Positions 22,275-31,516 of a stretch of 64,000 nt of DNA are shown here, piece by piece. Position numbers and translations under genes: made by a program. Each line of letters starts with the position of its first letter. Within the stretch, counting starts at the first letter, position 1. The stretch is from Natrinema soli. Lineage in GTDB: Archaea > Halobacteriota > Halobacteria > Halobacteriales > Natrialbaceae. The stretch covers positions 46,833 through 110,832 of the forward strand of contig NZ_JAQIVI010000149.1 in the NCBI RefSeq assembly GCF_028618695.1. Direction: 5' to 3'. Under the pieces are notes generated by a model. The model made no database searches, was not told the DNA's origin, and saw nothing but the letters and a program-made list of their open reading frames with translations.

Positions 22275-23453
22275 GTGAACCGTTCACTTACCATCTTCCT
22301 TATCGTCTTGGTAGCTGTCTCAGTGACTGTTGCTCCGGCACTCGCACAGGAGGACGATGTGGGTGGTGAAGCCGAAGAAAGCGAAGGCGATATCGACGGA
22401 TTGATCCAGGCACAGGGGACGATCGGTGCGGTGATTATTCTCCTCGGTAGCATCGTGTTACTGATGGTGTGCACTGAGAAACTGATCAGCTATCTCGCAC
22501 GGGCGTCACTCAACATGAAGATGTCATTGTTCGCACTGGCGATACTCTTCACCGGGTTCGAGTTCGACGACACGATCCTCGCGTTCGTGTTCTCCGCAGG
22601 TGAACTGGAAGGCGCCGCCCTCGGAACGGCGCTCGGGACGGGGCTGGCGATTACCGGCATCACACTTGCGGGGGCAGCTATCGTCCGCCCGTTCCCAGTC
22701 GATCTACCCACGGACTACCTCGTCATTTTCGCGGTATCGCCGCTCATCCTCGTCCCATTCGTCCTTCTCGGAACGCTGACGTTCGTCCACGGTATCGTTT
22801 TGATCGGCTTCTTCATCCTCTCCTTTGCCTACGTGATTCTCCGGGAGCGCCAGCGCGACGCACCGGTGTTCCGAAACACTGAATTCGGGCAGGAAATCGA
22901 AGACATCCGGACGGATGGCGGGGTGGGCAGACCCAACTCGCTGGAGGAAATTCCCGAGGATCGACTTCTCGGAGAACTAGCCGACTCCGGAATCGTGTGG
23001 CTCGTTCTCTCCAGTATCGCGCTCGCCGGCATCGTCTTCGCGGCGATGTTGCTCGAAGGCGGGTCAGAAGCCGTGATCGAAGGATTTGGCATCAATCAGA
23101 CCGTTTTCGGAGCGACGTTCCTCACGCTGATCCTCACGTTCGAGGACATCATGCTGACCATCGAGCCAATCCGACGAGGGTTCCCCGAGATCGGCGTGGG
23201 AAACGTCATCGGAAGCGTCCTTTTCTCGGTGACGGGGAACGTTGGCGTGATACTGTTACTCAGCGAGATCAGTATCGACTCGTCCGTGCTGACGTTGCAT
23301 CTCCCTGCAGTGATTATCGTGACGGCTCTCGCCGCATACTTCCTCTACGAAGGGCACCTGAGGCGGTGGCATGGCTTCCTGCTCGGTGGTCTCTATGTCG
23401 CCTACTGGCTGATCGCGATCGTCGTGTTCGGCGGCGTTCCGATCGGGAACTGA
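22275..23453 (+). CDS. Sodium/calcium exchanger (CaCA) family membrane protein
   Basis: 392 residues from a GTG start. There is an N-terminal signal-like segment (SLTIFLIVLVAVSVTVAPALA) and an acidic loop, then two blocks of about five helices. Each block holds an exchanger repeat: FTGFEFDDTILAFVFSAGELE in the first and LILTFEDIMLTIEPIRRG, GNVIGSVLFSVTGNVGV in the second. The GNVIGS motif is the alpha-2 signature. The alpha-1 motif is degenerate (FDDT for GTSLPE), so ion specificity is uncertain. A GTG start and the TATA at 22,234 are consistent; an upstream frame to 22,044 lacks hydrophobic character. Confidence 0.8.
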   Translation: MNRSLTIFLIVLVAVSVTVAPALAQEDDVGGEAEESEGDIDGLIQAQGTIGAVIILLGSIVLLMVCTEKLISYLARASLNMKMSLFALAILFTGFEFDDTILAFVFSAGELEGAALGTALGTGLAITGITLAGAAIVRPFPVDLPTDYLVIFAVSPLILVPFVLLGTLTFVHGIVLIGFFILSFAYVILRERQRDAPVFRNTEFGQEIEDIRTDGGVGRPNSLEEIPEDRLLGELADSGIVWLVLSSIALAGIVFAAMLLEGGSEAVIEGFGINQTVFGATFLTLILTFEDIMLTIEPIRRGFPEIGVGNVIGSVLFSVTGNVGVILLLSEISIDSSVLTLHLPAVIIVTALAAYFLYEGHLRRWHGFLLGGLYVAYWLIAIVVFGGVPIGN

Positions 23454-23560
23454 CTCGCTGACACACTGGGATGTACTATCGGTCACTATCACGTGTGGTA
23501 TCAACAGCAATGTAGAACACCCGGAAATTTGATTCTTCGGCAGTCCAATATCTAATCGAG

Positions 23561-24382
23561 ATGGAGGCCGTCACCGCTCTCAAACGGGACGAATACACCG
23601 GAGAAAACCGATGCATGCCGTGCACGATAGTTAACATCGGTATTGCAGCAGTACTCGCCGTGGCCGCGGTGGTCATCGCTGGAACTGGCATTGGCATCCT
23701 CTTCTTCCTCGTTGCACTCGCGATCATCTACCTCCACGGCTATCTCGTCCCGGGAACGCCGACACTGACGAAACGGTATCTCCCCGCGTCGGTGCTCGGA
23801 CTGTTCGGCAAAGAATCGGTCACGGAGCGTCGCGCACGATCAATCGACGCGAACGCGACGATCGAAGAACAACTCGTTGCCATCGGAGTGTTTACCGTCA
23901 AAGACAACCCGGCGCTGACCGACTCGTTTGCCAACGCGTGGAAGGTAGCCAACGAGCGATTCCGCTTCGAGGACGTCGATGAATCCGCGCTTCGGACGCT
24001 CTTTGGCACTGACGACGTCTCGAGACACGCTGCGACCGGGGCCGTCGTCGATGGGAATCAGTCGATACGCTGGATTTCCGAATCGGCACTGGTCGCGGAT
24101 GTCACCGCGAGTCGTCTCCTCGCAGAGCGGGGCAGCGGATGGGAAACGGTGGAACCGAACGAACGGATCGCTCTTCTCCGGGGCCTTCGCCTCTTTCTCC
24201 GCGTTTGTCCGGCGTGTGATGGAGCCGTCGACGTTACGGAACGGACGGCCGACCCGTGTTGTGAGCGTCCACACACGCTGATAGAAGTCACATGTTCGGA
24301 CTGCGGGACGCCACTGGCCGACGATGCGGTAGTCGGTATTGACGCTGATGCGTCGGGACGAGTTCGCGCAATTCGGAGGTGA
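23561..24382 (+). CDS. Membrane-anchored protein with C-terminal zinc ribbon
   Basis: 273 residues. Two hydrophobic helices (IGIAAVLAVAAVVIAGTGIG and FFLVALAIIYLHGYLVPG) are followed by a soluble domain with ITVF-type strands. A C-terminal cysteine-rich region follows: CPACDGAV, CCERPHT and CSDCG. The layout suggests a membrane protein with cytoplasmic zinc-binding tail; conserved in haloarchaea but unnamed. It is co-directional with the exchanger, 107 bp downstream, so possibly functionally linked. Confidence 0.6.
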   Translation: MEAVTALKRDEYTGENRCMPCTIVNIGIAAVLAVAAVVIAGTGIGILFFLVALAIIYLHGYLVPGTPTLTKRYLPASVLGLFGKESVTERRARSIDANATIEEQLVAIGVFTVKDNPALTDSFANAWKVANERFRFEDVDESALRTLFGTDDVSRHAATGAVVDGNQSIRWISESALVADVTASRLLAERGSGWETVEPNERIALLRGLRLFLRVCPACDGAVDVTERTADPCCERPHTLIEVTCSDCGTPLADDAVVGIDADASGRVRAIRR

Positions 24383-24399
24383 GCACCCCCTGTTAGCAG

Positions 24400-24690
24400 T
24401 CAATCAGACGGAGACTGCGCGGATCGTTCGTTGGCCTGCAGGACGAACGATCGTTCAGGTGGCGGCGACGCCTCGAACTGGATGCACTGAACTAGCCGGT
24501 AGTATTTCCGATTTCCCTGATAATAATGCTCCACCAACTCCGCGTCTTCGAGCACCGAGAGGTGGTGTGAAGCGGTTTTCCCGTCCATTCCGACTGCTTC
24601 GGTAAGCTCTGAAACGTACATCGGCCTGTGCGTGAGCTCACGGAGGATTTCGAGGCGCTGGCTGCTTCCAAACACCTTGAGCAGCGTCAT
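24400..24690 (-). CDS. ArsR-family winged-helix regulator
   Basis: 96 residues. LLKVFGSSQRLEILRELTHRPMYVSELTEAVG, then GKTASHHLSVLEDAELVEHYYQGNRKYYRL is a classical ArsR-type helix-turn-helix (recognition helix TASHHLSVLED, wing NRKYYRL). No metal-binding CVC motif is present, so it is probably not a metal sensor. It is divergent from the amphi-Trp gene, and a 7-bp inverted repeat flanks that gene's TATA region. Confidence 0.85.
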   Translation of the reverse strand: MTLLKVFGSSQRLEILRELTHRPMYVSELTEAVGMDGKTASHHLSVLEDAELVEHYYQGNRKYYRLVQCIQFEASPPPERSFVLQANERSAQSPSD

Positions 24691-24745
24691 GCAACTAGAT
24701 GAGTCGATCCAGTTATAAATAGTTATTCGAGAATCATTATGAAAT

Positions 24746-24769
24746 CATCCATAAACTTAAGCATGGATG
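24746..24769. promoter_or_regulatory. Inverted repeat around the TATA region of the amphi-Trp gene
   Basis: catccat - ten bases (aaacttaagc) - atggatg, 17-40 bp before the ATG at 24,786. The spacer holds the TATA-like taaactta. It is a good operator candidate for the divergent ArsR protein. Confidence 0.5.
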
Positions 24770-24785
24770 TTACAAATGAGATACT

Positions 24786-25091
24786 ATGGCCAATGAGGTT
24801 GATTTTCCGAGCAGCCAACCACGGGATACGACCACGATCACGGATGGGTTCTTCGAACGGGAAGTGTACCTGTCCGGAGGGGACACGGCAGCGTTCCTCC
24901 GAACGTTAGCGGACGCTGTCGACGACGGTAACGAGTTGCTCGTCAGTGGTGACGACTGGGAAATTCCGTTCACGTTCGCCGAGCCGATTGAGGTCGAGAT
25001 AGAATTCTCGAACCAATCGGAACGCGAACTCGAAATCGAACTCGAATTCGAGGAACCGAAGACGGATGCAGGTGACCTGAACGTCGAGTAA
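24786..25091 (+). CDS. Amphi-Trp domain protein
   Basis: 101 residues. EREVYLSGGDTAAFLRTLAD, then ELLVSGDDWEIPFTFAEPIEVEIEF followed by an acidic beta-rich tail is the amphi-Trp domain, with a conserved Trp in DDWEIPF. It is a small haloarchaeal and bacterial domain of unknown function, often stress linked. Probably controlled by the divergent ArsR protein. Confidence 0.85.
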   Translation: MANEVDFPSSQPRDTTTITDGFFEREVYLSGGDTAAFLRTLADAVDDGNELLVSGDDWEIPFTFAEPIEVEIEFSNQSERELEIELEFEEPKTDAGDLNVE

Positions 25092-25320
25092 TCGTCGGAC
25101 CGGCAGTTGCTCTCCTGCAGCGCTCTGTTTGGGTGTCGGCACTCGCGTCCCTTGCATAGCTTCGGTCGGTTACTGTTCTAGATAGTACTCGCCGTATCAG
25201 TCATCGTTGTCCGTCGGAGACTGCGATTTCTGTTGCGGTCGCGGAGTCAAACGATCTCGCTTCGAGACCGGTTCTTCGATACGACCTCGTTCTGTCGAAC
25301 TGATCAGTCGTCGCTCGAGG

Positions 25321-25518
25321 TCACCGCACTGTCTTCATCGGCACTGACACCCGTTCCGGATTGGGGTCTCCTCCGAGTTCATGGAGGGTTTCGTCGGGGT
25401 CGATGGCGTCGTTCTCGACGAAATAATCCGTGGCCGGCTCTGAAGCGGCTCGAGAAACGACCGAACGCGGATACAACCCGACGGAGAATTACAACGCTGA
25501 TTCATATCGGTCCGGCAT
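25321..25518 (-). pseudogene. Short decayed gene with internal stop
   Basis: The minus frame starts MPDRYESAL, meets TAA at codon 10, and continues PRSVVSRAASEPATDYFVEN, then ELGGDPNPERVSVPMKTVR and a stop. The downstream part has haloarchaeal composition. The family is not recognised. It directly precedes the left end of the IS6-bounded segment. Confidence 0.3.
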
Positions 25519-25527
25519 GGTAATTGT

Positions 25528-25535
25528 TACGGAAT
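25528..25535. repeat. 8-bp target duplication, left copy (TACGGAAT)
   Basis: TACGGAAT abuts the outer end of the left IS6-family copy and recurs in the same orientation at 35,735-35,742 against the outer end of the right copy. IS6-family elements make 8-bp target duplications. Confidence 0.7.
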
Positions 25536-25590
25536 GGCACTGTCTAGATGAGAGTTTGAGGAACGAGCAGGTGGTGGGAAAGAAGTGACC

Positions 25591-26271
25591 ATGCAACTCG
25601 CCAACCTGCTCAGAGAGAGCGTAGATGTGGATTGTGATGAGGTATGGGAGAACGAACGCACCCCGACACCCGTTAGGGTGTCCGGGGTGCGCCTGCATTC
25701 GATGGGGTCGTCAATACGGGAAGCCGTCGCTGTGTTGGACTTACTTGGCGTCGATCGGTCTCACGGAGCGGTCTGGAACTGGACACATAATCTCGCGGAG
25801 AGCCAGGCGGATCCGCCGATGGCAGCGCCGTTGCGGGTCGCCGTTGATGAGAAACAGATCGAGGTCGATGGCGAAAAGAAATGGCTGTATGCGGCGATCG
25901 ATACGGAGTCGAAGCTCTTGCTCGAAATCGACGTATACAGCCGCCGCGGGACCGATCCCGCGGCGGCATTTTTGCAGTGGCTAACCGAGAAACACGACGT
26001 GTCAGACACTGAGTTTCTGGTTGATGGTGGTGGCTATCTGACTGCCCTCTTTCGACACGAGCTGAGCGGTCAGCTCAACTACACAGACCGGAACCACATC
26101 GAAAAATGGTTCCAGACTGTGGCGATGCGAATCGACCGCTTTCACTCGTTTTGGCGGGGCAGTCCAGCCAGTGCACGTCGCTGGCTCAGACGGTTTAGAC
26201 ACCACTACAACCACGATCGGCCAAATCAAGCACTCGGTGGCCGAACGACAGCTCAGGAGGTGCTGAACTAG
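25591..26271 (+). CDS. IS6-family transposase (intact)
   Basis: 226 residues. The N-terminal HTH (LRESVDVDCDEVW, SIREAVAVLDLLGVDRSHGA) is followed by a DDE core: Asp in VAVDEKQIEVDG, Asp in EFLVDGGGY and Glu in NHIEKWFQ. The RRGTDPAAAFLQWL segment is typical of haloarchaeal IS6 elements. Length and motifs appear complete. It acts by copy-in replicative transposition that forms cointegrates. The start MQLANLL is preferred over the upstream GTG. Confidence 0.9.
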   Translation: MQLANLLRESVDVDCDEVWENERTPTPVRVSGVRLHSMGSSIREAVAVLDLLGVDRSHGAVWNWTHNLAESQADPPMAAPLRVAVDEKQIEVDGEKKWLYAAIDTESKLLLEIDVYSRRGTDPAAAFLQWLTEKHDVSDTEFLVDGGGYLTALFRHELSGQLNYTDRNHIEKWFQTVAMRIDRFHSFWRGSPASARRWLRRFRHHYNHDRPNQALGGRTTAQEVLN

Positions 26272-26348
26272 ACCGTTCTTGGAGTAATATCACATAATAT
26301 TTCATAACAGTCAGAAATATAACCCCTCATGAGAAAGTGTGAGTTGAG

Positions 26349-27299
26349 ATGGCACACCAAGGGAGCCGACGACGACTGCTCAAAGTGGCTGGTGCAGCCG
26401 GTGTAGCCGCACTCGCTGGCTGTATCGGCGGTGATGGTGGCAACGAAAATCGCCTCAGCTGGCACGCTGGCGGTACCGGCGGGACGTACTTCCCGCTCTC
26501 GAACGAGTTCAAAACCATTGTCGAGGACAACATCGACTTCTCGCTGAACGTCCAGTCGACGGGCGCGAGCGTCGAGAACGTCGGCAGTCTCGCGGACGGC
26601 TCGGCCGATTTCGCGCTCATCCAGAACGACATCGCGTCCTTTGCGAAGGAAGGCACCGGAATCGACGCCTTCCAAGACAACCCGATCGATACCTTGCAGG
26701 GCGTCGCGACGCTATACCCGGAGACGATCACGCTTGTCACGCTTGCTGGAAACGGCATCTCGTCGCTCGAGGATTTAAGCGGTGCGACGATCAACACGGG
26801 GGATCTCGGATCGGGGACGCAGGTCAACGCCCTCCAGATCCTCGAGTCGCTCGGCATCTCGGACTTCGAGGAGCAAAACGCCAGCTTCTCGCAGGCGTCC
26901 GAACAGCTCGCCAATGGCGACATCGACGCGGCGTTCGTCGTCGGCGGTTGGCCGGTCGGCGCGATCGAGGACCTCGCCAACACGAACGACATCGTGATCG
27001 TTCCGATCGGGGGCGAGAACCGCGAGGCAGCCAAAGAGGACGCCTCCTGGTTCTCTGACGATACGATTCCCGGTGGCACCTACAGTGGTGTCGAAGAGGA
27101 CGTCGATACCGTCGCAGTGCAGGCGATGATCGCCACACACGCCGACGTGGCAGCCGATACTGTCGAGACGGTTACCGCGGCTATCTTCGACAACCTCGGT
27201 GAACTCTCGATCAAGACCGACTTCATCTCGGTCGACAGCGCACAGGACGGAATGCCAATCGAAATCCACGAAGGCGCGGCGGCGTACTTCGACGCTTGA
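26349..27299 (+). CDS. TAXI-type TRAP transporter solute-binding lipoprotein
   Basis: 316 residues. An Arg-rich Tat-like start (RRRLLKVAGAAGVA) leads to lipobox LAGC with Cys25, so it is a membrane-tethered extracytoplasmic lipoprotein. The TAXI core is clear: WHAGGTGGTYFPLSNEF, SADFALIQNDIASFA, LYPETITLVTLAG and DAAFVVGGWPVGAIEDLA. TAXI proteins bind glutamate/glutamine or related organic acids in the few cases studied. It is first of three genes with the DUF1850 protein and permease, 30 bp and more apart. A weak TATA aatata lies about 50 bp upstream. Confidence 0.92.
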   Translation: MAHQGSRRRLLKVAGAAGVAALAGCIGGDGGNENRLSWHAGGTGGTYFPLSNEFKTIVEDNIDFSLNVQSTGASVENVGSLADGSADFALIQNDIASFAKEGTGIDAFQDNPIDTLQGVATLYPETITLVTLAGNGISSLEDLSGATINTGDLGSGTQVNALQILESLGISDFEEQNASFSQASEQLANGDIDAAFVVGGWPVGAIEDLANTNDIVIVPIGGENREAAKEDASWFSDDTIPGGTYSGVEEDVDTVAVQAMIATHADVAADTVETVTAAIFDNLGELSIKTDFISVDSAQDGMPIEIHEGAAAYFDA

Positions 27300-27466
27300 T
27301 TGGGATTGTACCGTCAGACCGGGTGGCGTATGCGGACATGGTCAATCGGCATGCGCCGGGCCACGGGGCCGCTTTATGAACACGGACGATGTCACACCCT
27401 GCGAGACTGTGATAGGCCCTAGCGACGGTTCAGATACCGGGATCTATCACTAAACAGCACGTAAGA

Positions 27467-27964
27467 ATGAGCCGCATCTCCCGTTCGAACGGCGTCGCCG
27501 CGCTCCTCGCAGCAGCAGTACTAGTCCTCGTCGCTATTGCCGCAACGGTCCCAACCGAAGCGGTGCTCGTTGTCGAGGATGCCGAGACCGGCAAACAGTA
27601 CCTTACCGAGCCAGTCGCCGACGGGAGTACCGTGGGCCTCGAGTACATGCATAGTGTGGAGAAATCCCGCGTATACGATGAGTACCGCGTGGATGATCAA
27701 ACCCTGGTGAATACCCGGATGGAGTTCGAGTCTTACGGCTGGGGATTGCCTGCCCGGGTCAACGTCACGACCGTCGACGGGATGCTCGTGTACGAGCCAT
27801 CCGAGCCGATCGCGGAACTGCAACGCCTTTCGGTCTCACCCGGACGGACCGCCGGTCATACGCTGATCGTCGACGATCGACGGTACGATCTAGTCGCAGC
27901 GACGAATGCGAGCGACGTTCGCATCCACATCGAACAACGATCGCTAATCGAGAGAATCCTATGA
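27467..27964 (+). CDS. DUF1850 protein of the TRAP-TAXI operon
   Basis: 165 residues with an N-terminal membrane anchor (VAALLAAAVLVLVAIAATV). The domain features YMHSVEKSRVYDEYRVDD and FESYGWGLPA are the DUF1850 signature, found almost always between TAXI binding protein and permease genes. It is thought to be an accessory subunit. The stop overlaps the permease start by 4 bp, showing translational coupling. Confidence 0.9.
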   Translation: MSRISRSNGVAALLAAAVLVLVAIAATVPTEAVLVVEDAETGKQYLTEPVADGSTVGLEYMHSVEKSRVYDEYRVDDQTLVNTRMEFESYGWGLPARVNVTTVDGMLVYEPSEPIAELQRLSVSPGRTAGHTLIVDDRRYDLVAATNASDVRIHIEQRSLIERIL

Positions 27965-30708
27965 GCACGAACGATCCATCGGACAACGGTTCCGACGGAC
28001 CAAACGGCGACCGGGATGGAACGAGCGACAAACTGACTGAGGAGGTCTCCCAGGAGCAGGCCGAGGAGTTGATCAACGAAATCGAGCGCCGGCGATCGCT
28101 CCAGGGGATCGCCGCGGCAGCCGTCGCGGCGATCGGCATCCTGTTTTCGGTCTTCCAGCTGTTCCTGGCCGCACGCGGCTTTTCGTTTACGATCTGGGTG
28201 CCGATCGTCGACAACTGGCAGGTCTCGCTCCAACTCCTGCAGGCGAACGCGGTCCACGTCTCGTTCGCGCTCGTACTCACGTTCCTACTGTTCCCGGCCA
28301 GTATGGGTGATGGGATCGTCACTCGAAACCTGGGTCGGATTGTTCCTGCCGCATCCCGCAGACTTGGGGATCAAAACCCGATTACGCGCCTTCTAGCGGG
28401 CGTTCGAGCCACGTTTCGGTGGGCGTTTCTCGACCCCGACCGGAAGCGGGTAACGCCGTTCGATCTCCTGTGTATCGTCGCCTCGAGCCTCTCGGCGATC
28501 TACTTCCTGATGGAGTTCTCTGAAATTCAGAACATGCGGGTATTCGGACTCACGTTTGGGCGGCCGATCACCGAGGTGTACACGTTCCTCCAGCCCGTCC
28601 TCGGTGGCGTTCCGTTCGTGAGCGAGTACTCCTACGCGATGGCACTCGGCGTGGTCGGCATCCTCTTGGTGCTCGAGGCCACCCGCCGGACGCTCGGCCT
28701 ACCGCTTATGATCATCGTCGCGACGTTCATCCTCTACGCGCGCTGGGGCTACCTTATCAGCGGCGAAACGCCGCTTCTCGGCCTGCTCGCGGTCAACGAG
28801 TTGGACTGGCCGAGCATCGTTCAGAACCTCTGGTACAACACCGAAAACGGGGTCTTCGGCATTCCGGTGACGGTATCGGTGAGCTTCATTTACATCTTCA
28901 TCCTCTTCGGTGCGTTTCTGGAGATGAGCGGCGCCGGCCAGTGGTTCATCGACCTCGCGTATGCGGCCACCGGAGAGCGCAAGGGCGGCCCGGCGAAGGC
29001 GAGCATCCTCGCAAGCGGCTTCATGGGGACGATCTCGGGATCCTCGATCGCCAACACAGTCACCACCGGTGCGTTTACGATCCCGCTGATGAAGCGGTCG
29101 GGCTACTCGCCCGAGTTCTCCGGCGCGGTCGAGTCGTCGGCATCATCCGGCGGACAGATTCTTCCACCGGTGATGGGCGCCGCCGCGTTCCTGATGGTTC
29201 AGTACACGGCGACGCCGTTCGCGGATATCATCATCCTCGCGACGATTCCGGCGATCGTCTTCTTCTTCGGCGTCTGGGTAATGGTCCATCTCAAGGCGGT
29301 CGATGAGGGGATCGGTGGCGTCGCGGACGTCGACACCGTCTCGCTCGGCGCACATCTCAAACGCGGGTGGTTCTACCTCGTCCCGATCGGGTTACTCCTG
29401 TACTACCTTATCATCGAGCGACTGTCCGTCTCGCGGTCGGCGTGGTTCACGCTCGTCGCGCTCGTCGCGCTGATCGCGTTGGTCTCGGCGTACAACGAGA
29501 AAACGCGCGGGCGGCTTCTCGGGATTTTCGTGGCTATCGTTGGCGTCGAACTGGCGAGTTATATCGTCGCTGGCGTCCCGGTCACCGGACTCGTCACTGG
29601 GGCCGGCGGGACGGGGGTGTCCATCGGCGGGGCGATCGACCGTGTCCTCGACGGGATCGAGTGGTACGTGATGCTGGCCGGCGTGCTGACGTTGGTATCT
29701 CGTCCGGACATTGACGCGCCGCTGTTCGACCTCAATCCGGCGGTCCAGACGACCGCTGACTCGATCAGTGATCGAACCGGCCGCGATCTCGGCGATCGCC
29801 AACTGTTCCGTTTCGGTACATTCGTCATCAAGTCAATGGATGAAGGTGCGCGGACGGCCGTTCCGGTCGTCATCGCCGTCGCAGCCGCCGGCATCATTCC
29901 GGGCGTCATCAGTGTCACTGGACTCGGTCCGAACCTCACGTCGCTGCTGCTCGCGCTGTCAGGTGGATCGATTGTGGTTATGCTGGTTGTGACGGCCGTC
30001 TCAAGCATCATCCTCGGAATGGGGATGCCAACGACAGTCACCTACATCATCCTCATCTCGATGCTCGCCACGCCGCTCGTCGAGTTCGGGATTCCGCTGC
30101 TCGCCGCGCACCTGTTTATCCTCTACTTCGGCGTTATCGCCGATATCACGCCCCCGGTCGCTGTCGCCGCCTATGCCGCGAGCGGCGTCGCCAAGTCGGA
30201 TCCGTTTGAGACAGGCGTGAAAGCGTTCTCGCTGTCACTAAACAAGGCGATCGTCCCCTTCGCGTTCGTCCTTGCACCTGGAGTCGTGCTACTTCGTGAG
30301 AAGGCCAACGCCGACCAGTTGCCGATCCGCGAACAGTATCGTGTCGTCGGCTTCAGCGACCTCACAGAGTTATCGTACTCCGTGCCGGAAATCGTGGTTC
30401 CCGTGATTGGCGTCTTCCTCGGGGTGATCGCCTTGGGTGCAACCGTCATCGGAACACTGTATACGGGCGTCAATCGCGCCGAACGCACTGGCTTTGCGCT
30501 CAGTTCACTGCTGCTTATGGCACCGCGGCTGCTTTCAGCATCAGTGTTTGATCTCCTCGGATTCGCCGGTATTACTGTCTCGTTCGATGCGCTCCTGCTC
30601 GATATCACGCTTCGTGGCATCGGATTGGCGCTGTTCATCGCCCTCGTGGCGAAAAATCGTCGTGAGGCGACGAATATACACGAGACGAGACAGGCTACCG
30701 TGGGGTGA
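27961..30708 (+). CDS. TRAP transporter permease, fused small and large subunits
   Basis: 915 residues: an acidic cytoplasmic N-terminus (about 55), then a DctQ-like four-helix block fused to a DctM-like block of 12 or more helices. Signature segments are GSSIANTVTTGAFTIPLMKR, ESSASSGGQILPPVMGAAAF, GMGMPTTVTYI and ITPPVAVAAYAASGVA. This is the 4TM/12TM fusion typical of TAXI systems. Secondary active, Na+-coupled uptake is expected. The last genes of the operon partner are 26,349 and 27,467. Confidence 0.95.
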   Translation: MSTNDPSDNGSDGPNGDRDGTSDKLTEEVSQEQAEELINEIERRRSLQGIAAAAVAAIGILFSVFQLFLAARGFSFTIWVPIVDNWQVSLQLLQANAVHVSFALVLTFLLFPASMGDGIVTRNLGRIVPAASRRLGDQNPITRLLAGVRATFRWAFLDPDRKRVTPFDLLCIVASSLSAIYFLMEFSEIQNMRVFGLTFGRPITEVYTFLQPVLGGVPFVSEYSYAMALGVVGILLVLEATRRTLGLPLMIIVATFILYARWGYLISGETPLLGLLAVNELDWPSIVQNLWYNTENGVFGIPVTVSVSFIYIFILFGAFLEMSGAGQWFIDLAYAATGERKGGPAKASILASGFMGTISGSSIANTVTTGAFTIPLMKRSGYSPEFSGAVESSASSGGQILPPVMGAAAFLMVQYTATPFADIIILATIPAIVFFFGVWVMVHLKAVDEGIGGVADVDTVSLGAHLKRGWFYLVPIGLLLYYLIIERLSVSRSAWFTLVALVALIALVSAYNEKTRGRLLGIFVAIVGVELASYIVAGVPVTGLVTGAGGTGVSIGGAIDRVLDGIEWYVMLAGVLTLVSRPDIDAPLFDLNPAVQTTADSISDRTGRDLGDRQLFRFGTFVIKSMDEGARTAVPVVIAVAAAGIIPGVISVTGLGPNLTSLLLALSGGSIVVMLVVTAVSSIILGMGMPTTVTYIILISMLATPLVEFGIPLLAAHLFILYFGVIADITPPVAVAAYAASGVAKSDPFETGVKAFSLSLNKAIVPFAFVLAPGVVLLREKANADQLPIREQYRVVGFSDLTELSYSVPEIVVPVIGVFLGVIALGATVIGTLYTGVNRAERTGFALSSLLLMAPRLLSASVFDLLGFAGITVSFDALLLDITLRGIGLALFIALVAKNRREATNIHETRQATVG

Positions 30709-30862
30709 CATCCTCGCCCGTCCTAACCAGTAGACGCCGAACCTAATTTACGACACTGCTGGTAGGTTGTCTATGGTGAAGACAACCGAAGCAAAACAGG
30801 TCTGTTAAGCTGCATCACCTCTTCTTTATCCAGAACTTGACTTTAAGATCAAATCCTGTGGG

Positions 30863-31393
30863 ATGTACACGAGAGAGGACTTTCTCGAAGTCCTCTCTCG
30901 TATCGCTTTCGAGCAGGAATTCGCCAACACAGGTGGAAAAACACACCAGTTGAACCAAGGTAAGCCGGTTGACGTCACGTCGACAGCTCGAAATCCACTT
31001 GCAAAATCGCTCCTCTACCACCTGCGGAATCTGGACGCGGATGCCATCGACGATCTCTTCGAAGTTCTTCGGAAACGTCGGCTGTTACCAAGCTGTGTCG
31101 ACGTTGCGATCGACCTTCAGGAATGGCGATTCTATGGCTCAGCCGTGACAGACCGCGTTCTCAGCACCTATCCCGACCAGGGAACGACTCGGACGTATTG
31201 TTTTGCGACACTGTATATCGTGGCACCTGGAACACGGTTTACGCTTGCAGTGCTCCCGCTCGAAGAGAACGGCTTCCGCGCCGAGCGCGAAGCCGTTCGA
31301 ACCCCGTTAGAGACTGCCCAGAAGTTTCAGCCCATTTCACATCTGAAGAATGGGGTTTCAAGAGCCACCGATTGCTACCGTCACGGAAAGTAA
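30863..31393 (+). pseudogene. ISH-type (ISH3/ISH6-like) transposase fragment
   Basis: FANTGGKTHQLN, KSLLYHLRNLDADAIDDLFEVL, ATLYIVAPGTRFTLAVLPLE resemble the N-terminal half of large haloarchaeal DDE transposases of the ISH3 or ISH6 type. The frame ends early (GVSRATDCYRHGK). An alternate frame gives EEWGFKSHRLLPSRKVTK to 31,428, so there is a frameshift, and the catalytic C-terminus is missing. It lies within the IS6-bounded segment. Confidence 0.55.
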
Positions 31394-31516
31394 CGAAACG
31401 ATTGATTTCAGCTTGTTCTACACCTTGATTCGGCAACGACTGTGAACGACGGGGTTTCCTCGCTACCGCAAGATGAAGCAGACCTCGAGGCGGTTCAGTA
31501 CCGGGTCGCCAGCCTA